Positions 7,213-13,084 of a stretch of DNA of 13,935 nt are shown here, one piece after another (position 1 is the first letter of the stretch; the number at the start of each line of letters is the position of its first letter). The DNA comes from Polaromonas sp. (GTDB taxonomy: Bacteria; Pseudomonadota; Gammaproteobacteria; Burkholderiales; Burkholderiaceae_C), in NCBI GenBank assembly GCA_013205645.1, contig JABMMH010000028.1, positions 1-13,935 on the forward strand, read 5' to 3'. The notes under the pieces are model-generated. The model was not told the DNA's origin, did no database searches, and saw only the letters and a program-made list of their open reading frames with translations. A program made the position numbers and the translations under genes.

Positions 7213-7218
7213 TACAAT
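7213..7218 (+). promoter_or_regulatory. Candidate -10 for the polyamine importer operon
   Basis: TACAAT, five of six matches to the sigma-70 consensus, 70 bases before the ATG at 7289. The -35 position (around 7190) carries only TGCCAG, so the call is weak or activator-dependent. The rest of the 171-base divergent gap (7118-7288) shows no gene. Confidence 0.4.
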
Positions 7219-7288
7219 CCGCTTTTCTTTGGCTCGCCACGCTTGGCTGGGCACTTGCTGCAACCTGCTTCACGGACTCAACAACATC

Positions 7289-8410
7289 ATGAACAAGTAC
7301 CTGTGGTCATTGGCCTTGTCGGCACTGGCTTTGACGGCCTGCGGCAAGAAAGACGAGGCCATCACGGCAGTCGCTGGCACAGAAGAAAAAGTTCTGAACA
7401 TCTACAACTGGCCTGACTACATCGCCCAGGACATGCTGGCCAACTTCTCGCAAGAAACCGGCATCAAGGTCAACTACCAGACCTATGAAAACAACGAAGC
7501 CCTGCACGCCATGCTGGTCGCCGGCAACACCGGCTACGACATCGTGGTGCCCGGCGCGGTGTTTGCCAAACCCCAAATCGACGGAGGCCTGCTGCTCAAA
7601 CTCGACCAAGCCAAGCTGCCGAACGCGGCCAATCTCGACCCGGCCATCATGGACAAACTGTCGGCGATTGACCCGGGTCACCAGTACCTGGTGCCTTGGG
7701 CCTGGAGCTTCACCACGGTCGGTATCAACCAAGGCAAAGTGGCTGCCGCTCTGGGCAGTACGCCGATGCCCCCCAACGTTTGGGAGCTGGTCTTCAACCC
7801 GTTCTACACCCAGAAGCTCAAGTCTTGCGGCATCGCTTTTTTGGATTCGCCAACCGAGGTGATTCCGCCGGCCCTGCATTACTTGGGCAAGAACGCTTAT
7901 TCCAACGACCCGGCTGACCACCACGCGGCCGCCGCCATGTTGGCCAAAGTGCGTCCCGACATTCGCATGTTCAGCAGCACCATGATCGACGACTTGGCGG
8001 GCGGCCGGGCCTGCGTGGCGCTGGCGTGGGCGGGCGACATCAACATCGCTCGACAACGGGCGATCGACAACAAAAACGGCAATGACATTCAAGCGCTGCT
8101 GCCAAGCACCGGCGGCTTGATGTTTTTTGACACGCTTGCGATCCCTCAAGATGCCAAGCATCCGAACAACGCACACGCCTTCATCAACTATTTTTTACGC
8201 CCCGAGGTCTCTGCATCGCTCACCAATGAGTTGCGTTACGCCACCGCCAACAAGGCCAGCCTGCCCAGTGTGAAGCCAGACATTGCACAGGACACAGCGG
8301 TCTTTCCGGACGCTGCTAACCTGCAGAAAATGGTTTCGCCGGCCAGCTTCAGCAACGAAGCCCGAGCCGCCATGGCGAATGCGTTCACAGCCTTCAAGCG
8401 AGGGCAGTGA
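7289..8410 (+). CDS. potF: Polyamine ABC transporter substrate-binding lipoprotein (PotF-like)
   Basis: Receptor of a putrescine/spermidine-type importer, 373 residues. The N-terminus MNKYLWSLALSALALTAC is a lipoprotein signal with lipobox LTAC and Cys18 as the lipidated residue; E. coli PotF is instead a soluble periplasmic protein. The mature part follows PotF throughout: LNIYNWPDYI (36-45), YDIVVPG (83-89), KSCGIAFLDSPTEV (178-191), AWAGD (246-250), FFDTLAIP (279-286), RYATANKAS (316-324). Cys180 and Cys242 match the two cysteines of PotF. Compared with E. coli PotF as I remember it, pocket residues Trp41, Asp43, Tyr44, Glu190, Trp247, Asp250, Asp281 and Tyr317 are kept, but the position of Ser38 is Pro42 and that of Ser85 is Gly89, so the ligand may differ. 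The ATG at 7289 gives a proper signal peptide; a TTG at 7229 would add 20 unlikely residues. It is the first of four importer genes. Confidence 0.9.
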   Translation: MNKYLWSLALSALALTACGKKDEAITAVAGTEEKVLNIYNWPDYIAQDMLANFSQETGIKVNYQTYENNEALHAMLVAGNTGYDIVVPGAVFAKPQIDGGLLLKLDQAKLPNAANLDPAIMDKLSAIDPGHQYLVPWAWSFTTVGINQGKVAAALGSTPMPPNVWELVFNPFYTQKLKSCGIAFLDSPTEVIPPALHYLGKNAYSNDPADHHAAAAMLAKVRPDIRMFSSTMIDDLAGGRACVALAWAGDINIARQRAIDNKNGNDIQALLPSTGGLMFFDTLAIPQDAKHPNNAHAFINYFLRPEVSASLTNELRYATANKASLPSVKPDIAQDTAVFPDAANLQKMVSPASFSNEARAAMANAFTAFKRGQ

Positions 8411-8415
8411 GTGAT

Positions 8416-9519
8416 ATGAATCTGCCTGCTGCACGCGCTGATGGTTTTTTAAAAGTTGAAGGCATCGTCAAACATTTTGACGCTGCTGTTGCGGTGGACG
8501 ACGTCTCCTTGAGTGTCAACAAGGGCGAAATATTTGCGCTGCTCGGCAGTTCCGGTTGTGGCAAGTCGACCTTGCTGCGCATGTTGGCTGGCTTTGAAAA
8601 ACCGACGGCCGGGACGGTGATGCTCGATGGCATCGACATCGCCACCTTCCCGCCCTACGAGCGGCCGATCAACATGATGTTCCAGTCCTATGCGCTGTTT
8701 CCGCACCTCAGCGTTTGGGACAACATCGCCTTTGGGCTGAAGCGTGAGGGCCTGCCCAAGGCCGAGATCAGCGAGCGGGTCGAGGAGATGCTGCGGCTGG
8801 TGCAACTCACAGCCTTTGCCAAGCGCAAGCCGCACCAATTGTCGGGCGGCCAGCAACAGCGTGTGGCGCTGGCGCGCAGCTTGGCCAAACGGCCGCAGCT
8901 GTTGTTGCTGGACGAGCCCTTGGGCGCGCTTGATAAAAAGCTTCGCGAGCAAACCCAGTTCGAGCTGGTCAACATCATTGAATCCGTCGGCGTGACCTGC
9001 GTGATGGTCACGCACGACCAAGAAGAAGCCATGTCGATGGCCTCGCGCATTGCGGTGATGAGCGAGGGTCGCGTGTTGCAGGTCGGCACGCCGCGCGAAA
9101 TTTATGAGCACCCGAATTGCCGCTTTGTCGCCGACTTCATTGGTCAGGCCAATCTGTTTGATGGCGTGCTCAGTCTGGATGAACCTGATCGCTGCGAGAT
9201 CACCACGCCCGAGGGCGTGATTCATGTCGGCCACGGCATCAGCGGCACGCCGGGCATGGCGCTGGCAGTTGCCGTGCGTCCTGAGAAAATCCACATCGCC
9301 AAAAGTCGGCCTGATGTGCTGTACAACCTCTTCACGGGCACCGTTAGAGAGATTGCTTACTTTGGCAGTTACAGCACTTTCGTCGTGGAGATGCCCAGCG
9401 GAAAAATGGTGAAGGTCACCGAAGGCAACACAGCCCGACAAGACCTCAGCCACATCACTTGGAACGATGCGGTGTTTTTCTGGTGGAGCGACTCAGCCGC
9501 CGTGACACTGACTTCTTGA
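8416..9519 (+). CDS. potG: Polyamine ABC transporter ATP-binding protein (PotG-like)
   Basis: Cytoplasmic ATPase that powers the importer, 367 residues from this start. All nucleotide-binding elements are present: Walker A GSSGCGKST (44-52), Q-loop MFQSYALFPH with Gln90, signature LSGGQ (142-146), Walker B LLLLDEP (162-168) and the H-loop His200 in MVTHDQEE. A C-terminal TOBE-type regulatory region follows (about 240-360). The sequence FALLGSSGCGKSTLLRMLAGFEKP and PPYERPINMMFQSYALFPH is closest in my reading to PotG of the putrescine system rather than PotA. The start is uncertain: GTG at 8407 overlaps the receptor stop (GTGA), but the only Shine-Dalgarno-like run, GAGGG at 8400-8404, is two bases from it and 11 from the ATG at 8416; the difference is three residues. 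It partners with the two permeases downstream. Confidence 0.94.
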   Translation: MNLPAARADGFLKVEGIVKHFDAAVAVDDVSLSVNKGEIFALLGSSGCGKSTLLRMLAGFEKPTAGTVMLDGIDIATFPPYERPINMMFQSYALFPHLSVWDNIAFGLKREGLPKAEISERVEEMLRLVQLTAFAKRKPHQLSGGQQQRVALARSLAKRPQLLLLDEPLGALDKKLREQTQFELVNIIESVGVTCVMVTHDQEEAMSMASRIAVMSEGRVLQVGTPREIYEHPNCRFVADFIGQANLFDGVLSLDEPDRCEITTPEGVIHVGHGISGTPGMALAVAVRPEKIHIAKSRPDVLYNLFTGTVREIAYFGSYSTFVVEMPSGKMVKVTEGNTARQDLSHITWNDAVFFWWSDSAAVTLTS

Positions 9520-9529
9520 GGCCGTGACC

Positions 9530-10471
9530 ATGAAAGATCTGTTGGCGTTGAAGCTGCAGCCTGGTCGGCGCTTTGTCATCGGTGTGCCGTTTCTTTGGCT
9601 GCTGGTTTTCTTCGTCTTGCCGTGTTTGATTTTGCTGCGCATCAGCATCACCGACATGGGCAGTGGCGTAGACCCCTTCGCGCCCTTGATCGCTTCGGCC
9701 GATGGTGTCTGGCGCTTCTTTTTAAAGTACGACAACTACGCGGCCATTTTTTGGGATGCCAGCGCCGGTTTTGGCCGAACCATTTACATGGACGCGTACG
9801 CGACCTCGCTGAAGTACGCTTTTTTCACGACCTTGTTGTGTCTGCTGATTGGTTATCCGTTTGCGTACTTCATTGCGCGTGCGCGCCCAAACATTCGGCC
9901 GGCGTTGTTGATGTTGGTGATGCTGCCGTTCTGGACCTCTTTTTTGCTGCGCGTCTACGCTTGGAAAGGCATCCTCGCAGACCAAGGCGTGATCAACAAC
10001 GCGCTGATGGCGCTGGGCGTTATCAACGAGCCGATTCAGATGCTTTACACCGACATCTCGATGCTGGTTGGCATGACCTATGTGTACCTGCCTTTCATGG
10101 TGCTGCCGCTGTACGCCACACTGGTGAAAATGGATCTCAGCTTGTTGGAGGCCGCACATGATCTGGGTGCCAGTCCGTGGCAAGCTTTCTGGCTGATCAC
10201 CGTGCCGTTGAGCAAGGCTGGGATTATTTCGGGGGCCATGCTGGTTTTCATTCCGAGCATCGGTGAATTCGTCATTCCGTCGCTGCTGGGCGGCGCTGAC
10301 AACATCATGATCGGTCGGGTGGTGTGGGACGAAATGTTCAGCAGTAACAACTGGCCACGTGCCTCGGCCTTGGCCGTCGTCATGATTGTCTTGATTGTCA
10401 TTCCCCTGGCGCTTTACTACCATTACAGTGCCAAGCCGAGTTCGACATCCGACGCGAAAGGCGGTGCTTGA
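9530..10471 (+). CDS. potH: Polyamine ABC transporter permease (PotH-like)
   Basis: Inner-membrane subunit of 313 residues with about six hydrophobic segments (near 16-37, 92-116, 124-141, 176-198, 229-249 and 279-297). The EAA loop that docks on the ATPase reads LLEAAHDLGASPWQAFWLITVPLS (205-228) with the conserved Glu207 and Gly213. Polar residues around IPSIGEFVIPSLLGG (241-255) are typical of the PotB/PotH class. The ATG at 9530 has GAGG at 9518-9521, eight bases upstream, and is preferred over the in-frame GTG at 9524. The site overlaps the stop codon of the ATPase gene, so the two are probably co-translated. Confidence 0.93.
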   Translation: MKDLLALKLQPGRRFVIGVPFLWLLVFFVLPCLILLRISITDMGSGVDPFAPLIASADGVWRFFLKYDNYAAIFWDASAGFGRTIYMDAYATSLKYAFFTTLLCLLIGYPFAYFIARARPNIRPALLMLVMLPFWTSFLLRVYAWKGILADQGVINNALMALGVINEPIQMLYTDISMLVGMTYVYLPFMVLPLYATLVKMDLSLLEAAHDLGASPWQAFWLITVPLSKAGIISGAMLVFIPSIGEFVIPSLLGGADNIMIGRVVWDEMFSSNNWPRASALAVVMIVLIVIPLALYYHYSAKPSSTSDAKGGA

Positions 10472-10472
10472 G

Positions 10473-11339
10473 ATGCGCATGATTAGCCGTTTTCTTGAGG
10501 CGCATCTGGGCCGTTTTTGGCTGGTCGCGGTGTATCTTTTCTTGTACGCGCCGCTGTTTTTTTTGGTTGTTTTCTCATTCAACAGCACGCGCCAAGACGG
10601 CGTCTTCACCGGCTTTTCATTGCAGTGGTACAGCGCACTTTGGGCTGATACGCGATTGGTCGCTGGCTTCTTGTTGTCGCTCAAGGTGGCGCTGTTGACG
10701 GCCACGTTGTCGGCCGTGCTGGGGGCGATGGCGGCTTTTGTGCTGGTACGCTACGAGCGCTTTCGCGGTCGGCCGGTGTTTGTCGGCTTGGTCAATGCGC
10801 CTCTGGTGATGCCGGAGGTGATCATTGGCTTGTCCTTGTTGTTGATGATGGTCGCTGTGCAGCGCACGGTGGGCTGGCCAGACCGCGGCATGGGCACGAT
10901 TGTGCTGGGCCACACCTTGCTGGGCATGGCTTACGCGACAGTGGTGATTCAGTCGCGCTTGCGTGAAATGGACCGCTCGATTGAAGAGGCGGCAATGGAC
11001 TTGGGTTGTCGGCCGCTGCAGGTGTTTTTTCTGGTCACGCTGCCGAGCATTGCACCGGCCATGGTGGCGGCTTGGCTGCTGACGTTCACACTGTCGTTTG
11101 ACGATGTGGTGATTTCTGAATTCTTGTCAGGCCCCGGCGTGACGACCTTGCCGCAGGTCATTTTTGGCTACGCACGTCGCGGCATCAACCCGTCGATTTA
11201 TGCCGCAGCCACCTTGCTGATTGCCGTGGTGAGTGTCGGCATCATCACTTACAGCGTGGTCATAGCGAGGCAGCAGCGGCAGCGTCTGCGGGAGATCAAC
11301 GGCGCTGTGCGCGCTGCTCGTGAGGGTCGATCGGTTTAG
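10473..11339 (+). CDS. potI: Polyamine ABC transporter permease (PotI-like)
   Basis: Second inner-membrane subunit, 288 residues, pairing with the PotH-like protein to form the translocation path. Hydrophobic segments lie near 14-36, 66-93, 104-128, 142-158, 193-208 and 243-264. The EAA loop is SIEEAAMDLGCRPLQVFFLVTLPSI (169-193). SFDDVVISEFLSGPGVTTLPQVIF (208-231) is a hallmark of the PotC/PotI class. The ATG at 10473 is one base after the PotH-like stop codon; a second in-frame ATG at 10479 would remove two residues. The open frame upstream of 10473 merely runs inside the preceding gene. The C-terminal tail is basic and cytoplasmic. No terminator follows; an AT-rich regulatory region begins directly after. 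Confidence 0.93.
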   Translation: MRMISRFLEAHLGRFWLVAVYLFLYAPLFFLVVFSFNSTRQDGVFTGFSLQWYSALWADTRLVAGFLLSLKVALLTATLSAVLGAMAAFVLVRYERFRGRPVFVGLVNAPLVMPEVIIGLSLLLMMVAVQRTVGWPDRGMGTIVLGHTLLGMAYATVVIQSRLREMDRSIEEAAMDLGCRPLQVFFLVTLPSIAPAMVAAWLLTFTLSFDDVVISEFLSGPGVTTLPQVIFGYARRGINPSIYAAATLLIAVVSVGIITYSVVIARQQRQRLREINGAVRAAREGRSV

Positions 11340-11423
11340 CTACGGTTTGCCAGTATGGTTATTTTCACGGTGGCAAAGTTGTTTTCATAATGCGATAAGC
11401 TAGCACGCTGCACTGCATCATAT

Positions 11424-11440
11424 TTTCTCAATATGAGAAA
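11424..11440 (+). promoter_or_regulatory. Inverted repeat TTTCTCA-ATA-TGAGAAA upstream of aceA
   Basis: Two perfect 7-base arms around a three-base centre, the geometry of a dimeric regulator site. It lies just upstream of the TTGCAT hexamer of a weak promoter candidate. No T-tract suggests a terminator. The regulator is unknown. Confidence 0.4.
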
Positions 11441-11501
11441 TCATTTTTTGCATTGTGATATTAAACTCGTATCTAGTTGATTTTATTCATCAATATTTAT
11501 A

Positions 11502-11513
11502 TCTTATATAAGA
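11502..11513 (+). promoter_or_regulatory. Palindrome TCTTATATAAGA, upstream member of a pair
   Basis: Perfect 12-base palindrome of form TCTT-N4-AAGA. The same outer half-sites recur in the palindrome at 11528-11547, with centres exactly 30 bases apart (about three helical turns). This suggests two sites for one dimeric regulator of aceA. Confidence 0.5.
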
Positions 11514-11527
11514 CATAAGAGCATGAA

Positions 11528-11547
11528 TAAGTCTTCTAGAAGACTTA
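11528..11547 (+). promoter_or_regulatory. Perfect 20-base palindrome, downstream member of the pair
   Basis: TAAGTCTTCTAGAAGACTTA is self-complementary over all 20 bases and contains TCTT-CTAG-AAGA, sharing half-sites with the palindrome at 11502-11513. It lies about 110 bases before the aceA start codon. As RNA it could fold, but with no T-tract after it a protein-binding role is more likely. Confidence 0.55.
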
Positions 11548-11585
11548 AAGTGAAGCCACTAGCAAAGAGGACGCCACAAGGTCGA

Positions 11586-11604
11586 TAGCGAGAACAGCTC
11601 GCTA
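11586..11604 (+). other. Hairpin in the aceA leader
   Basis: TAGCGAG (11586-11592) pairs with CTCGCTA (11598-11604) around AACAG. It ends 54 bases before the ATG. A T-run (11629-11634) lies 24 bases after it, too far for an intrinsic terminator. It could stabilise or regulate the leader RNA, or be chance. Confidence 0.3.
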
Positions 11605-11647
11605 CTTGAGCCACCTGCTTTGTTACCCGGTTTTTTCTTTAACTTAT

Positions 11648-11651
11648 GGAG
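11648..11651 (+). promoter_or_regulatory. Ribosome-binding site of aceA
   Basis: GGAG seven bases before the ATG at 11659. It rules out the in-frame upstream extension, whose start near 11620 has no such site. Confidence 0.7.
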
Positions 11652-11658
11652 TGATCAC

Positions 11659-12978
11659 ATGCCACAGCACCTCACCGAACAACTCAGCCGCGAACAGCAA
11701 ATTGCCGTCCTCGAAAAAGATTGGGCGACCAATCCACGCTGGAAAGGCATCAAGCGCGGTTACAGCGCCGCCGACGTCGTTCGCCTTCGCGGTTCATTCC
11801 CGATTGAGCACACGCTGGCCCGCCGCGGTGCCGAAAAGCTTTGGAACCTGCTGCACACCGAGGCTTACGTCAACACGCTCGGCGCGTTGACCGGTGGTCA
11901 GGCGATGCAACAAGTCAAAGCCGGCGTGAAGGCCATTTACTTGTCGGGCTGGCAGGTCGCTGCGGACAACAACACGTATTCTTCGATGTACCCCGACCAG
12001 TCGCTGTACCCGGTGGATTCGGTGCCAAAAGTGGTCGAGACCATCAACAACACTTTCCGTCGTGCGGACGAAATCCAGCATGCCAAAGGCATTGACGCTG
12101 GTGACAAGGATTACATCGACTACTTCGCGCCCATCGTGGCCGATGCTGAAGCTGGTTTCGGCGGTGTGTTGAATGCCTTCGAGCTGATGAAGTCCATGAT
12201 CAAAGCAGGCGCAGGTGCGGTGCACTGGGAAGACCAACTGGCCTCCGTCAAGAAGTGCGGCCACATGGGCGGCAAGGTGTTGTTGCCAACCCGCGAAGCC
12301 TGCCAGAAATTGATCGCGGCCCGCATGGCGGCCGACGTGTGTGGCGTGCCGACGCTGGTGATTGCCCGCACGGACGCAGAGGCCGCCGACCTGTTGACCT
12401 CCGACTACGACGAGCTCGACAAGCCTTTCCTGACGGGTGAGCGCACTTCCGAAGGTTTTTACAAAACCCGCAAAGGCATGGACCAAGCGATTGCCCGTGC
12501 TGTGGCCTACGCCCATTACGCCGATCTGGTGTGGTGTGAAACCGGTACGCCTGACTTGGCATTTGCCAAGAAATTTGCCGATGCCGTGCACAAGGTGCAC
12601 CCCGGCAAAATGCTGGCCTACAACTGCTCGCCGTCGTTCAACTGGAAGAAAAACCTGGACGATGCGACCATCGCCAAGTTCCAGCGCGAACTCGGTGCCA
12701 TGGGTTACAAGTACCAGTTCATCACGCTCGCTGGCATTCACTCCATGTGGTACAACATGTACGACTTGTCGCAAGACTATGTCAAGCGCGGTATGACGGC
12801 GTACATTGAGAAAGTTCAAGAGCCTGAATTCGCAGCCCGCGACCGTGGTTACACCTTTGTCTCGCACCAGCAAGAAGTCGGCACCGGTTACTTCGACGAA
12901 GTGACCACGGCGATTCAAGGCGGCAAGTCCAGCGTGACGGCTCTCACCGGTTCAACCGAAGAAGAGCAGTTCCACTGA
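11659..12978 (+). CDS. aceA: Isocitrate lyase
   Basis: Splits isocitrate into glyoxylate and succinate, the first step of the glyoxylate shunt, allowing growth on acetate, fatty acids and other sources of acetyl-CoA. The 439 residues match the bacterial form (E. coli has 434). Landmarks: GALTGGQAMQQVKAGVKAIYLSGWQVAADNN (75-105), the metal region IVADAEAGFGG (159-169), WEDQLASVKKCGHMGGKVLLPT (190-211) with catalytic Cys200 in KKCGHMGGK, VIARTDAEAADLL (234-246), and LAYNCSPSFNWKKNL (319-333). The C-terminal TALTGSTEEEQFH is typical of proteobacterial enzymes. It is a TIM-barrel lyase and not methylisocitrate lyase, which is shorter (about 290-300 residues). It stands alone: no malate synthase (aceB/glcB) or aceK is adjacent, so the shunt's second gene must be elsewhere. 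Acetyl-CoA from the malonate operon in this window could enter central metabolism through it. Confidence 0.97.
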   Translation: MPQHLTEQLSREQQIAVLEKDWATNPRWKGIKRGYSAADVVRLRGSFPIEHTLARRGAEKLWNLLHTEAYVNTLGALTGGQAMQQVKAGVKAIYLSGWQVAADNNTYSSMYPDQSLYPVDSVPKVVETINNTFRRADEIQHAKGIDAGDKDYIDYFAPIVADAEAGFGGVLNAFELMKSMIKAGAGAVHWEDQLASVKKCGHMGGKVLLPTREACQKLIAARMAADVCGVPTLVIARTDAEAADLLTSDYDELDKPFLTGERTSEGFYKTRKGMDQAIARAVAYAHYADLVWCETGTPDLAFAKKFADAVHKVHPGKMLAYNCSPSFNWKKNLDDATIAKFQRELGAMGYKYQFITLAGIHSMWYNMYDLSQDYVKRGMTAYIEKVQEPEFAARDRGYTFVSHQQEVGTGYFDEVTTAIQGGKSSVTALTGSTEEEQFH

Positions 12979-12980
12979 GA

Positions 12981-13007
12981 TTGAACACAGCAGGGGCGGC
13001 GTAAAAT
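12981..13007 (+). promoter_or_regulatory. Candidate thrS promoter
   Basis: TTGAAC (12981-12986) and TAAAAT (13002-13007), five of six consensus bases in the -10, with a short 15-base spacer. A start near 13014 would place the terminator-like hairpin at 13028-13058 inside the thrS leader. Confidence 0.4.
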
Positions 13008-13027
13008 CACGCTATTCCGGCTTATTC

Positions 13028-13060
13028 AGAGAAAGCGCGGCCAGTCCGCGCTTTTTCTAT
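13028..13060 (+). terminator. Rho-independent terminator between aceA and thrS
   Basis: AAAGCGCGG (13032-13040) pairs perfectly with CCGCGCTTT (13046-13054) around the loop CCAGT. Outside it a G-T wobble (13031/13055) and three more pairs (13028-13030 with 13056-13058) extend the arm to 13 pairs. The A-rich left arm and T-rich right arm give the classic terminator shape, and it could act on both strands. It ends aceA transcripts and may also lie within the thrS leader. Confidence 0.75.
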
Positions 13061-13084
13061 TTCTACTTTGCATCTTTGAAAACC

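Larger units (their letters stand above)
11340..11658 (+). promoter_or_regulatory. AT-rich regulatory region upstream of aceA, no gene
   Basis: This 319-base stretch between the importer and aceA codes for nothing I can support and is clearly richer in A and T than the flanking genes, especially 11411-11550. It holds, in order: a CATAAT hexamer (11386-11391); a 7-bp inverted repeat (11424-11440); a weak TTGCAT-N16-TATCTA promoter candidate (11448-11475); two related palindromes (11502-11513, 11528-11547); and a hairpin in the leader (11586-11604). Isocitrate lyase is commonly under strict carbon-source control, which fits a dense regulatory region. Confidence 0.6.

Noticed and set aside
7307..8176. 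289-codon minus-strand frame inside the potF-like gene
   Set aside because: Antisense shadow; composition is Arg/His/Val-rich with no domain.
8449..9453. 334-codon minus-strand frame inside the potG-like gene
   Set aside because: Antisense shadow of an intact ATPase with every nucleotide-binding motif.
9722..10705. 327-codon minus-strand frame across the two permease genes
   Set aside because: Spans the junction of two intact permeases on the opposite strand; product is Arg/Gln/His-rich and unlike any protein I know.
11794..12918. 374-codon minus-strand frame inside aceA
   Set aside because: Long only because of codon bias of the highly biased aceA gene; its translation has no recognisable family.
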